Shown here: positions 52,514 through 60,885 of the stretch, one piece after another | Layout of the letters: every line of letters starts with the position of its first letter | Numbering within the stretch: the first letter of the stretch is position 1 | From: Novosphingobium kaempferiae | GTDB lineage: Bacteria > Pseudomonadota > Alphaproteobacteria > Sphingomonadales > Sphingomonadaceae | DNA: 64,000 nt | Assembly (NCBI RefSeq): GCF_021227995.1 | Contig: NZ_CP089301.1 | Span: 62,001 to 126,000 of the forward strand | Direction: 5' to 3' | Notes under the pieces: generated by a model | What the model was told of the DNA's origin: nothing | Databases searched by the model: none | The model's input: only the letters and a program-made list of their open reading frames with translations | Translations under genes and position numbers: made by a program

Positions 52514-53764
52514 ATGACCGCTCAGACCCCTGTGAATTCGCCCAATTCGCTGCGTTCGTACCCCGACGAGTCGGGCCACTTCGGCCAGTTCGGCGGGCGC
52601 TACGTCGCCGAGACGCTGATGCCGCTCATTCTCGATCTGGAGAAGGAGTACCGCGGAGCGAAACAGGATCCCGCGTTCCAGGCGCAGTTCGACGACCTGC
52701 TCAAGACTTTCGTCGGCCGCCCGAGCCCGCTCTACCCCGCGCCGCGCATCACCGAGCATTTCCGCAAGCTCGCGCCTGCCGGGAAGGGTCCGAAGATCTA
52801 CTTCAAGCGCGAAGACCTGAATCACACCGGCGCGCACAAGATCAACAACTGCATCGGCCAGATCCTGCTCGCCATGCGCATGGGCAAGACGCGGATCATC
52901 GCGGAGACCGGCGCAGGCCAGCACGGCGTCGCCACCGCCACCGTCGCGGCGCGCTTCGGCCTGCCCTGCACGATCTTCATGGGCGCCAAGGACGTGGAGC
53001 GGCAGAAGCCCAACGTCTTCCGCATGAAACTGCTCGGCGCGGAAGTCCGTCCCGTCACCAGCGGCGCGGAGACGCTCAAGGACGCGATGAACGAGGCGCT
53101 GCGCGACTGGGTCGCCAACGTCCATGACACCTTCTACATCATCGGCACCGCCGCCGGCCCGCACCCGTACCCGGAACTCGTCCGCGACTTCCAGAGCGTG
53201 ATCGGCACCGAAACGCGCGAGCAGATTGTGGAGGCCGAGGGCCGCCTGCCCGACATGCTGGTGGCCGCCGTGGGTGGCGGATCGAATGCGATCGGCATGT
53301 TCCACCCCTTCCTCGACGACGCCGAAGTGGCGATGGTCGGCATCGAGGCCGCCGGTCACGGCATCGAGAGCGGCCAACACGCCGCCTCGCTGATGGGCGG
53401 GCGTCCGGGCATCCTCCACGGTAACAAGACCTACCTGCTGCAGGACGAGGACGGCCAGATCACCGAGGCCCACTCGATCAGCGCCGGTCTCGACTATCCC
53501 GGCCTCGGCCCCGAGCATTCGTGGCTGCATGAGGCAGGCCGCGTGCGCTACGTGCCGATCACCGACAACGAGGCGCTCGAAGCGTTCCAGCTCTGCTGCG
53601 CGCTGGAAGGCATCATCCCGGCGCTGGAAAGCGCCCACGCCCTCGCCGCGCTGCCGCAACTGACGGCCGAGCTGGACGAGGACAAGCTGCTCGTCGTCAA
53701 CGTCTCGGGTCGGGGCGACAAGGACATCTTCACGGTGGCCGAGGCGCTGGGGGTCGAGCTTTGA
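52514..53764 (+). CDS. trpB: Tryptophan synthase beta subunit
   Basis: This 416-residue PLP enzyme joins indole and serine. The PLP lysine is Lys109 in [11 protein letters not shown]; the phosphate-binding VGGGSNAIG and the N-terminal [11 protein letters not shown] are standard. Followed by an 83-residue membrane protein overlapping its stop codon, then trpA. Confidence 0.97.
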   Translation: MTAQTPVNSPNSLRSYPDESGHFGQFGGRYVAETLMPLILDLEKEYRGAKQDPAFQAQFDDLLKTFVGRPSPLYPAPRITEHFRKLAPAGKGPKIYFKREDLNHTGAHKINNCIGQILLAMRMGKTRIIAETGAGQHGVATATVAARFGLPCTIFMGAKDVERQKPNVFRMKLLGAEVRPVTSGAETLKDAMNEALRDWVANVHDTFYIIGTAAGPHPYPELVRDFQSVIGTETREQIVEAEGRLPDMLVAAVGGGSNAIGMFHPFLDDAEVAMVGIEAAGHGIESGQHAASLMGGRPGILHGNKTYLLQDEDGQITEAHSISAGLDYPGLGPEHSWLHEAGRVRYVPITDNEALEAFQLCCALEGIIPALESAHALAALPQLTAELDEDKLLVVNVSGRGDKDIFTVAEALGVEL

Positions 53765-54012
53765 AAAAGGGTGGGTGGCAGCGGTCGCTGATCGACGCCG
53801 CCGTGCTCTGGATGGCGGTGTTCCCGGCAATCAGGGTTCTCGCCGACCTCGTCAGGGCACGGTCATTCGACCTTTCGGGCGCGGGCTACTACTGGGCCTT
53901 CGCGTTCCGGGGCAGTTGGACCGACATCGGCGTCAGCCTTGCCTATCTTGCAGTCTACATCGGCCTGACCGCCGCCATTCTCCGCTATTCCGGAAAGACG
54001 CTGTTCTCCTGA
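53761..54012 (+). CDS. Small membrane protein between trpB and trpA
   Basis: This encodes 83 residues starting at TTG 53761, overlapping the trpB stop (TTGA), and ending with TGATG shared with trpA. Two hydrophobic segments (about 11-28 and 54-74) suggest an inner-membrane protein; the loop is [15 protein letters not shown]. No family is recognised. The double overlap means it is translated with the trp genes, so it is probably a real gene rather than a spacer. Confidence 0.75.
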   Translation: MKKGGWQRSLIDAAVLWMAVFPAIRVLADLVRARSFDLSGAGYYWAFAFRGSWTDIGVSLAYLAVYIGLTAAILRYSGKTLFS

Positions 54013-54788
54013 TGACCCGCTTCGCAAACGCTTTCGCCAAAGGCCCCGCGCTCGTCTGCTTCATCACTGGGGGCGACGGCGACACCGCATCGAACCTCGA
54101 CGCGCTCGTCGCGGGCGGCGCCGACGTGATCGAACTGGGCATGCCCTTCACCGATCCCATGGCGGACGGCCCGGCGATTCAGGAAGCGAACCTGCGCGCG
54201 CTCGCCAAGGGCACGCGCACGGCGGACATCTTCCGCATCGCCACCGAGTTCCGCCAGCGCCATCCCAACGTGCCGCTGGTGCTGATGGGCTACGCCAACC
54301 CGATGACCATCCGCGGCCCCGAATGGTTCGCCGAGGAATGCGCGAAGGCGGGCGTCGACGGCGTGATCTGCGTCGACATTCCCAGCGAGGAAGACGCCGC
54401 GCTTGGCCCTGCCCTGCGCGAAAAGGGTGTATCGCTCATCCGCCTCGCCACCCCGACCACCGACGCGGCGCGACTGCCCAAGGTGCTGGAGGGCTCCTCG
54501 GGCTTCCTCTACTATGTCTCGGTCGCAGGCATCACCGGCATGCAGCAGGCTGCGCAGGGATCGATCGAGGAGGCGGTGGCACGGCTCAAGGCTGCCAGCG
54601 ACATTCCCGTCGCGGTCGGCTTTGGCGTGCGCACGCCCGAACAGGCCGCCGCCATCGCCAAGGTCGCGGACGGCGTCGTGGTGGGCTCGGCCTTCATCGA
54701 CATCGTCAAGCAGTACGGTGACGCTGCGCCGGGTCCGTTGCAGGACTACACCGCATCGCTTGCACAGGCGGTCCATTCGGCCCGATAA
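54012..54788 (+). CDS. trpA: Tryptophan synthase alpha subunit
   Basis: This 258-residue TIM-barrel subunit cleaves indoleglycerol phosphate. The catalytic Glu is in VIELGMPFTDPMADGPAIQ, the second acid Asp in GVICVDIPSEE, and phosphate binding in GFGVRTPEQ. ATG 54012 shares one base with the preceding stop. In most alphaproteobacteria accD follows; here folC follows directly. Confidence 0.97.
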   Translation: MTRFANAFAKGPALVCFITGGDGDTASNLDALVAGGADVIELGMPFTDPMADGPAIQEANLRALAKGTRTADIFRIATEFRQRHPNVPLVLMGYANPMTIRGPEWFAEECAKAGVDGVICVDIPSEEDAALGPALREKGVSLIRLATPTTDAARLPKVLEGSSGFLYYVSVAGITGMQQAAQGSIEEAVARLKAASDIPVAVGFGVRTPEQAAAIAKVADGVVVGSAFIDIVKQYGDAAPGPLQDYTASLAQAVHSAR

Positions 54789-54826
54789 GCTCCGCGTAAG
54801 GGCTTCGACAAGCTCGAGAGGATGCC

Positions 54827-56140
54827 ATGAAGGATTTCGCCGTGTCGGACGCACCTGCCGTCCAGGCGCAGCTGGATCGCCTTGCTGCCCTGTCGCTGCC
54901 GCAAGGGCGCATCGGGCTGGAAGCGATTCGCGAATTGCTGTCGCGCCTTGGCGACCCGCATTTGCGTATTCCGCCCGCCTTCCACGTCGCGGGGACCAAT
55001 GGCAAGGGATCGACCTGCGCCTTCCTGCGCGCGATCCTTGAGGCACAGGGCTACAAGGTCCACGCGATCACCAGCCCGCATCTGGTGCGCTACAACGAAC
55101 GCATCCGCGTCGCGGGCGAGCTTGTCGGCGACGATGAACTTGCCAGCCTGTTGGCCGAAGTGCTGGACGCTGCGCAGGGCCTCGAAGTCAGCTTCTTCGA
55201 GACGACCATCGCCGCCAGCTTCCTCGCCTTCGCGCGTCACCCGGCGGATGTGTGCGTAATCGAGGTCGGCCTCGGCGGCCGGTTCGATGCCACCAACGTG
55301 CTGCCCGCGCCGCTGGTCTGCGGCATCGCGACGCTCGGCATCGACCACGAGCGCTTCCTCCTCGCGCCCGAGGACGGCACGCCGGTGGAACCGCTCACCC
55401 GCATCGCCTTCGAGAAGGCAGGCATCCGCCGTTCGCATGTTCCGCTCGTGACACAGGCCTATCCGCAGGCCGTCGCCGCGTTCCTCCAGTCGCTCGCGGC
55501 ATCGGAGGACGTGCCCCTCGCTTCCCGCGACGAGGCATGGAAGGCGCAGGCCACCCGCGACGCCATCTGGTTCGAGGATCGTAACGGATCGCTCACGCTG
55601 CCCCTGCCCGAAATGCCCGGCGCGCATCAGGCCGACAACGCCGCGCTCGCCGTCGCCATGCTGCGCGCGCAGGACGTGCTGCGGATCGACCCGCAAGCCT
55701 ACGCCGAGGGCATCCGCAGCGCGCATTGGCCTGCCCGGATGCAGCTTCTGGGCGACGGCCCCCTCACCCGCATCGTCCCCGGCACGCCGGTCTGGCTCGA
55801 CGGCGGACACAACCGCGATGCGGGGCTGGCGCTGGAGAAGTTCCTGCGCGAACGCGAGATCGCCCCGCACCTCATCCTCGGCATGATCGCGGGCAAGGAT
55901 CCCGGCGCGCTGCTCGATCCGCTGCATCCGCTGGTAGAGAGCGTGACGCTGGTTCCCGTGCCCGGCCACGATCACCACGCGCCGGAAGCCTTCGCAGGCT
56001 GGGGCGAAACCTCGACCGCCCCGGACGTGGCTAGCGCCCTGCGCGAACTGGAGAAGCGCCAGCCTCGCGCGGTGCTGATTGCGGGATCGCTCTATCTGGC
56101 GGGCGCAGTTCTGGGCACGAACGGAGAACTGCCGGACTGA
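54827..56140 (+). CDS. folC: Dihydrofolate synthase / folylpolyglutamate synthase
   Basis: This 437-residue Mur-ligase-family enzyme adds glutamate to dihydropteroate and folates. The P-loop HVAGTNGKGST is at about residues 53-63, the omega-loop region ITSPHLVRYNERI follows, and the C-terminal domain has VWLDGGHNRDA. GAGAGGA precedes ATG 54827. It lies 38 bases after trpA with no accD between. Confidence 0.96.
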   Translation: MKDFAVSDAPAVQAQLDRLAALSLPQGRIGLEAIRELLSRLGDPHLRIPPAFHVAGTNGKGSTCAFLRAILEAQGYKVHAITSPHLVRYNERIRVAGELVGDDELASLLAEVLDAAQGLEVSFFETTIAASFLAFARHPADVCVIEVGLGGRFDATNVLPAPLVCGIATLGIDHERFLLAPEDGTPVEPLTRIAFEKAGIRRSHVPLVTQAYPQAVAAFLQSLAASEDVPLASRDEAWKAQATRDAIWFEDRNGSLTLPLPEMPGAHQADNAALAVAMLRAQDVLRIDPQAYAEGIRSAHWPARMQLLGDGPLTRIVPGTPVWLDGGHNRDAGLALEKFLREREIAPHLILGMIAGKDPGALLDPLHPLVESVTLVPVPGHDHHAPEAFAGWGETSTAPDVASALRELEKRQPRAVLIAGSLYLAGAVLGTNGELPD

Positions 56141-56147
56141 CGACGTC

Positions 56148-57482
56148 CTATTCGTCAGCCCCGACCTCGCCCGCTGACCCTAGTGCCTGATCGACCAGCC
56201 CGGTGCGGCTCAGCCACCAGAACAGCGCGATGCCCGGCAGCGACAGCACCGTGGTGAGCAGGTAGAAGTTCACGTAGCCCATCGCCTCGATCAGCGCGCC
56301 CGCCGTGGTACCGGTCGCCAGCCTGCCGACGACGCTCGCGCCCGCAGAGATCAGCGCATACTGGGCTGCCGTATAGCGCAAGTCGCACAGGGCCGAGAAA
56401 TAGGCGATCACCACCACGCCGCCGTAGCCCGAAGCAATGTTCTCGAACCCGATGGCGCCCGCCATGCCCCAGTTGCTGTGCCCCGCCGCAGCCAGTGCAG
56501 CGAAGCTGAGGTTGGAAACGCCCATCAGCACCAGCGAGAGCATGACCGAGCGCTTGAGCCCCAACCGCGCATAAGCGACGCCGCCGATAAACACGCCGAT
56601 CATGTAGGCCCAAAAGCCCAGCCCGATATCGTAGATCGCGATCTCGTCATTGCTGAAGCCAAGGTCGTCGAACAGCAGGCGGAACGTCAGGTTCGCCAGC
56701 GTGTCACCGATCTTGTGGACGAGGATGAACAGCAGGACGAGGAACGCACCGTTGCGGCGGAAGAACTCGGCGAAAGGCCCGGCGATCGAGGACCAGACTT
56801 CGGCGAGGCCCTTCTTCTCGACCACGACCTTGCGTCGTTCCGGTTCGCCCAATACCAGCGCGGTCAGCATGGCAGGCAGCGCGAAGATCGCGCAGGCCGC
56901 ATAGCCCGCGCCCCAGCCGTAGCGCGCCGACAGCACCAGCGCGAGCGCACCCGCGCCTGCCGAGCCGATGCGCCAGCCGTACTGGCTCATCCCCGACCCG
57001 GTGCCGAGTTGGTAGGGCTTGAGCGTCTCGATGCGGTAGGCGTCGATCACGATGTCGAAGCTCGCGCCCGCGACGCCCACCAGCACGGCGGCCAGCACGG
57101 TCGCGCCGATGTCCGCCGCCGGGTCCACCATCGCGAGGTTCAGCACGGCGGCAATCACGGCCACGCCGCAGACCAGCATCCACGACACGCGCTGGCCCAT
57201 GCGATGCAGCACCGGCAGGTGAACGCCGTCGATGATCCAGGCCCAGAATATCTTGAGGTTGTAGACCAGGAACGCCAGCGTGAAGGCGGTGACGGTCTTC
57301 TTGTCGATCCCGTCCTGCGCCAGTCGCGTCGTCAGCGTCGCGCCGATCATCGCATAGGGAAAGCCCGAGGACAGCCCCAGCATGAAGGCCGCGATCGACT
57401 CCTTCTCGGTATAAGGTTTGATCGAGGCCCAGACGCCGCGACGCTCATCGGTGCTAACGGCGTCCACGCCTGTCTCCTGCAA
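56148..57482 (-). CDS. AmpG-like MFS transporter (muropeptide permease family)
   Basis: This 444-residue protein has about twelve helices. The opening AAFMLGLSSGFPYAMIGATL, then TVTAFTLAFLVYNLKIFWAWIIDG, is the AmpG/PAT family pattern, where members import GlcNAc-anhydroMurNAc peptides for recycling and beta-lactamase induction. The Slt at 8066 and MltG at 17554 produce or process such strands. The family also contains acetyl-CoA and unknown-substrate carriers, so muropeptide specificity is inferred. Confidence 0.85.
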   Translation of the reverse strand: MQETGVDAVSTDERRGVWASIKPYTEKESIAAFMLGLSSGFPYAMIGATLTTRLAQDGIDKKTVTAFTLAFLVYNLKIFWAWIIDGVHLPVLHRMGQRVSWMLVCGVAVIAAVLNLAMVDPAADIGATVLAAVLVGVAGASFDIVIDAYRIETLKPYQLGTGSGMSQYGWRIGSAGAGALALVLSARYGWGAGYAACAIFALPAMLTALVLGEPERRKVVVEKKGLAEVWSSIAGPFAEFFRRNGAFLVLLFILVHKIGDTLANLTFRLLFDDLGFSNDEIAIYDIGLGFWAYMIGVFIGGVAYARLGLKRSVMLSLVLMGVSNLSFAALAAAGHSNWGMAGAIGFENIASGYGGVVVIAYFSALCDLRYTAAQYALISAGASVVGRLATGTTAGALIEAMGYVNFYLLTTVLSLPGIALFWWLSRTGLVDQALGSAGEVGADE

Positions 57483-57531
57483 TGCGAACCGGATCGCAAC
57501 TTAGCGGGCGGTTTCGCGAAGGGAAGGCTGG

Positions 57532-58905
57532 ATGAAGAGGCGATCAACAGGTATGGGCGCTCGAATGTCCAAACCTCCCAGCAGATCAGGCGGCCCCGGC
57601 CGCGGCGGCCCCTCCCGTGGTGGAGCCGGTGGCGGCTCACGCGACAGCGGACGCGGCAGCGCCCCCCGTGGCGGTCCGAGGGGAAGCGCGCCGCGCGACG
57701 GCGACGGTGGCAGCCGCTCCCAGCGCGGGGCCACGCATCGCGACGGGACGCGGCGGGATGCGCCGCGTATCGGCAGCCGCGAGGATTTCCGCGAGGAACT
57801 GCGCGGCGGCAAGCCTCGCCGCGCGCCTGCACGCGATGGCGCACCTCGCAGCGCCGAGCCGCGTGGTGGCGACCGAACCGAACGTCGCGGCGAGCGACCG
57901 GCCGAACGCCGCGATGGCCCTGCCCCGCGCAGCGCGACGACGCGCGACGGTGCGCCCCGCCGTGGCCCTGCCCGTGATGGCGCCCGTGACGCTGGCCGTG
58001 ACGGCTATCGCGATGGTCCGTTCCGTGGGCCCCGCTCCGATTCTCGCGGTGAAGCACGCGCTCCCCGGCCCAATACCCGACCGGGCCCCGCACCGCGCGC
58101 CGCCGCGCCGACGCCAAAGGATCCCTCGCTCCCCGCACGCGAAGGCGATCGCATCGCCAAGCTGCTCGCCCGCGCCGGCATCGCCAGCCGCCGCGAGGTG
58201 GAGCGCCTGATCATCGAGGGCCGCGTCAAGCTGGACGGTGCGGTGATCGAGACGCCCTCGACCGTGCTGACGTCGCTGCGCGGCGTTACGGTGGATGACA
58301 ACCCGGTGGCCGAGGCGGAAGGCACCCGCCTGTTCCTCTTCCACAAGCCCGCCGGTCTCATCACCGCCGAGCGCGATCCCGCCGGTCGCCCGACGATCTA
58401 CACCGCGCTGCGCAACGCCCTGCCCCCGGGCACCGGGCGCGTGATGCCGATCGGCCGCCTCGACCTCAACACCGAGGGTCTGCTGCTGCTGACCAACGAC
58501 GGCGAGTTCAAGCGCCAGCTGGAACTGCCCGCCACCGGCGTGCCGCGCACCTACCGCGCGCGCACTTTCGGCGACATCACGCAGGCGCAGCTCGAAGACC
58601 TGATGGAGGGCATCGAGGTCGACGGTGTGATCTACGGCAAGATCGACGCCAACATGGAGCGCCGCACCGGGCGCAACCAGTGGATCGAGATGACGCTGAC
58701 CGAAGGCAAGAACCGCGAGGTCCGCCGCGTTCTGGAGGCCCTCGGCCTGCAGGTCAGCCGCCTGCTGCGCACGGCCTACGGCCCGTTCCGCCTCGGCGAT
58801 CTGCCCAAGGGCATGGCCGGCGAGATTTCGCAGCGTGATCTCGACAACTTCCGGCGCAGCCTCGCCACGGGTCAGGGCGGCCAGGGCGGAAAGACCGGAG
58901 CATGA
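57532..58905 (+). CDS. rluB: 23S rRNA pseudouridine synthase (RluB/RsuA family) with RG-rich N-terminus
   Basis: This encodes 457 residues. The first 200 are low-complexity, rich in Arg, Gly, Asp, Ser and Pro with repeated RDG/RGG-type words; then an S4 RNA-binding domain (RIAKLLARAGIASRREVERL) and the synthase domain with catalytic Asp311 in GRLDLNTEG. RluB-type enzymes make pseudouridine 2605 in 23S rRNA. AAGG precedes ATG 57532; ATG 57565 is an alternative. The stop overlaps rsmD (ATGA). Confidence 0.92.
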   Translation: MKRRSTGMGARMSKPPSRSGGPGRGGPSRGGAGGGSRDSGRGSAPRGGPRGSAPRDGDGGSRSQRGATHRDGTRRDAPRIGSREDFREELRGGKPRRAPARDGAPRSAEPRGGDRTERRGERPAERRDGPAPRSATTRDGAPRRGPARDGARDAGRDGYRDGPFRGPRSDSRGEARAPRPNTRPGPAPRAAAPTPKDPSLPAREGDRIAKLLARAGIASRREVERLIIEGRVKLDGAVIETPSTVLTSLRGVTVDDNPVAEAEGTRLFLFHKPAGLITAERDPAGRPTIYTALRNALPPGTGRVMPIGRLDLNTEGLLLLTNDGEFKRQLELPATGVPRTYRARTFGDITQAQLEDLMEGIEVDGVIYGKIDANMERRTGRNQWIEMTLTEGKNREVRRVLEALGLQVSRLLRTAYGPFRLGDLPKGMAGEISQRDLDNFRRSLATGQGGQGGKTGA

Positions 58906-59459
58906 GCGCAAACCTGCGCATCGTCGCGGGCGAGTGGCGCGGCCGCAAGCTCGCCGCGCCAGAGGGTGACACCACGCGGCCGACGGCGAACCGCACCCGT
59001 GAGACGCTGTTCTCCATGCTCGTCAGCCGCCTCGGCGACTTCGAGGGGCTGAAGGTCGCGGACCTGTTCGCCGGGTCCGGCGCGCTGGGGCTGGAGGCCC
59101 TGTCGCGCGGGGCAGCACATTGCCTGTTCGTCGATCAGGACGCCGCAGCGATCCGCGCCATCCGCAGGAACATCGCCAACCTGCAGGCGCAGACCCGCAG
59201 CGATGTGCGGGCATCCTCGGTCCTGTCGTTGGGCGCGGCGAAGGAGCCGCTGGATCTGGTGCTACTCGACCCGCCTTACGACACCGGCGCAGGCGCGGTG
59301 GCGGTGGACAAGCTGGCCCGGCTCGGCTGGATCGGCGAAGGCACCTGGGTGAGCCTGGAAACCGCCAAGGGCGAGAACGTCTCGATCAAGGGCTTCGAGG
59401 CCGACGCCACGCGCGATGTCGGCAAGGCCCGGCTGCACCTGCTGCGCCGCACAGCTTGA
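58902..59459 (+). CDS. rsmD: 16S rRNA (guanine966-N2)-methyltransferase
   Basis: This 185-residue SAM-dependent methyltransferase begins MSANLRIVAGEWRGRKLAAPEG, the RsmD opening. The SAM-binding VADLFAGSGALGLEALSRG and catalytic DPPYDTG motif are intact. Coupled to rluB by ATGA overlap; rRNA-modifying neighbours agree. The stop codon lies inside the -35 hexamer of the downstream promoter. Confidence 0.96.
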   Translation: MSANLRIVAGEWRGRKLAAPEGDTTRPTANRTRETLFSMLVSRLGDFEGLKVADLFAGSGALGLEALSRGAAHCLFVDQDAAAIRAIRRNIANLQAQTRSDVRASSVLSLGAAKEPLDLVLLDPPYDTGAGAVAVDKLARLGWIGEGTWVSLETAKGENVSIKGFEADATRDVGKARLHLLRRTA

Positions 59460-59484
59460 CAAATATCGCCAAATAGGTTATATG
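59456..59484 (+). promoter_or_regulatory. Near-consensus sigma-70-type promoter
   Basis: TTGACA at 59456-59461 (perfect -35), a 17-base spacer, and TATATG at 59479-59484 (-10). The surrounding spacer is AT-rich in otherwise GC-rich DNA. The TGA stop of rsmD is within the -35. Transcription should start near 59491 and no ribosome-binding site and coding frame follow convincingly. Confidence 0.75.
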
Positions 59485-59490
59485 GCCCAG

Positions 59491-59902
59491 CATCCGCCGG
59501 GTCTGACGTACAAGGGTTCGGCGGTGTATCGGGTCGGCGTCGTGGGCCGGGATGCGGTATCAAGCCGTAGCTACGCACCACGGTGTCCATCGAAGACCCG
59601 GACCGTCCTCTAGGCTCTGGCCCGGCCGTTCCCCCAACCGAGTATCTCGGCCTGGGAGCGGCTCTCCCGGAAGTCCCATGACCGATACCGACGCGAGCCC
59701 CAACGTCGGTCATACCGGACAGGTCCGATGGAATACAGGTCGAGCCGGGCTGCACTCCGCACCTACCCGGCCATTCGCAACGCGCTGTGGAAACAAACCC
59801 CCGCGTCCCGTCCGGACGCTCACGACGCCGACCCGATGTTCACTCTCGGATCCTCGCGTTTCTTCCCCCGGCGTTAGGCCCGCACTCGCCAGCGGGCGTT
59901 TT
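59491..59902 (+). ncRNA. Candidate structured noncoding RNA of about 410 nt
   Basis: This unit runs from the promoter at 59456 to an intrinsic terminator at 59878-59902. It contains several self-complementary pairs: GGCCCA 59484/TGGGCC 59543, CCGCCG 59494/CGGCGG 59519, CCGAG/CTCGG near 59638-59650, and TGACCGA/TCGGTCA near 59680-59712. The only starts with any ribosome-binding-like sequence lead into frames without the local codon bias. It lacks the RNase P GAGGAAAGTCC and the tmRNA TTCGAC and tag-peptide signatures. Size is like those RNAs, so a divergent member cannot be fully excluded. Confidence 0.55.
59878..59902 (+). terminator. Intrinsic terminator of the candidate ncRNA
   Basis: GCCCGC (59878-59883) pairs with GCGGGC (59892-59897) over an eight-base loop, followed by GTTTT. 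It separates the ncRNA from the family A repeat at 59922. Confidence 0.75.
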
Positions 59903-59921
59903 CGTGTGTCCGGCCCAAACG

Positions 59922-60000
59922 TTCGTCATTGCGAGCGCAGCGAAGCAATCCAGCGAAGCTCTATGCCGCTGGATTGCTTCGCTGCGCTCGCAATGACGAA
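59922..60000. repeat. Dispersed inverted repeat, family A, copy 5
   Basis: The arms TTCGTCATTGCGAGCGCAG and CTGCGCTCGCAATGACGAA with AGCGAAGCAATCCAGCG extensions flank aagctctatgcc. It is almost identical to copy 4 and lies 20 bases after the ncRNA terminator. Confidence 0.9.
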
Positions 60001-60020
60001 GTGTGGGTGCGGGTAACGCC

Positions 60021-60153
60021 AATTCCTCCCCGAGCTTGTCTCGGGGAGGGGGACCGCCGCCGCAGGCGGTGGTGGAGGGGGAGAACCTTGCGCCAATCCC
60101 CCTCCGTCAGCGCTTCGCGCTTCCACCTCCCCGAGACAAGCTCGGGGAGGAAT
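60021..60153. repeat. Dispersed composite inverted repeat, family B, copy 2
   Basis: The outer arms AATTCCTCCCCGAGCTTG and CAAGCTCGGGGAGGAATT match copy 1. The inner modules are present but inverted in order relative to copies 1 and 3 (CCGCCGCAGGCGGTGG first, the CCTCCGTCAGCGCTTCGCGC module second). It directly follows family A copy 5. Confidence 0.9.
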
Positions 60154-60161
60154 TGCTCCGC

Positions 60162-60779
60162 CTACACACCCCCGCGATTGCGGCAACTGTCGGTGACAGT
60201 CTTGCTGCAACGCGGATAGTCCTTGCCCATCGCGGTCGCAGGCGGCGGGGTCAGTGCGCCCTTGTAGGGACCGCCCTGATAGTTCTCGTCCGCAGGCATG
60301 GCTGGACGCGCGGCCTGGTTGGCGGTCTTCGGATCGGGCACCCCCGCCGTGGGTACGCCCGGTCCCGGAGGATTGGCCTGCCCGGCAGGCGTCGCGGGCG
60401 TTTCGCCCTTCATCTGCTGGATCACCGAATTCCACGCCATCTGGCGCTGTTCCGGCGTCATCTTGTAGATCTGGCCACGCTGGTCGGCGGTGAGCGCCCA
60501 GTAGCCCTTCTGCTGGTCGGTATTCAGCGTCCAGTAGTAGACCTTGTAATCGTTGGGCCAGCTTTCGTAGTCGGCCTTCTGCGCCGGGGTCCACGTATCG
60601 AACATCGCCTGTTGTTCGGTGGTCAATGTCGGCGCGGTGGTGGGAGCAGCAGGCGTCGGCGGCGGGGTCGGCATTTCGGTGGTCGCGGGGTCGGCAGGGG
60701 CGCTCTGGGCATGGATGGCGGCGGGAATCACCGTCAGGCCCAGCGCGGCGGAGCCGGCGAGCAGCAGCATGTTACGCAT
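60162..60779 (-). CDS. Secreted protein with six 11-residue repeats
   Basis: This encodes 205 residues. A signal peptide (LLLAGSAALGLTVIPAAIHA) and a Pro/Thr-rich linker precede a block of six contiguous 11-residue units: TTEQQAMFDTW, TPAQKADYESW, PNDYKVYYWTL, NTDQQKGYWAL, TADQRGQIYKM and TPEQRQMAWNS (about residues 53-118). The C-terminal part is Pro/Gly-rich with two Cys (PRCSKTVTDSC) that could form a disulfide. No family is recognised; a helical envelope or surface-binding repeat domain is inference. Confidence 0.8.
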   Translation of the reverse strand: MRNMLLLAGSAALGLTVIPAAIHAQSAPADPATTEMPTPPPTPAAPTTAPTLTTEQQAMFDTWTPAQKADYESWPNDYKVYYWTLNTDQQKGYWALTADQRGQIYKMTPEQRQMAWNSVIQQMKGETPATPAGQANPPGPGVPTAGVPDPKTANQAARPAMPADENYQGGPYKGALTPPPATAMGKDYPRCSKTVTDSCRNRGGV

Positions 60780-60885
60780 TTCTCACTCTCCGTGGTTTGT
60801 CTTGCTGTTCAAACGACGAAACCCGCCGGCGATTGTTCCTGAGCTGCGACGAAGCGGGCTTGCACCGGGCCACGCCGTTCCCTAG

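Noticed and set aside
59482..59613. 43-codon frame starting ATG 59482 as a small protein
   Set aside because: The ATG overlaps the -10 box and lies upstream of the expected transcription start; there is no ribosome-binding site.
59680..60016. Frame starting MTDTDASPNVGHTG inside the candidate ncRNA
   Set aside because: A weak GGAAG precedes it and the first 16 codons look plausible, but codon use soon degrades and the frame runs through the terminator and a family A repeat.
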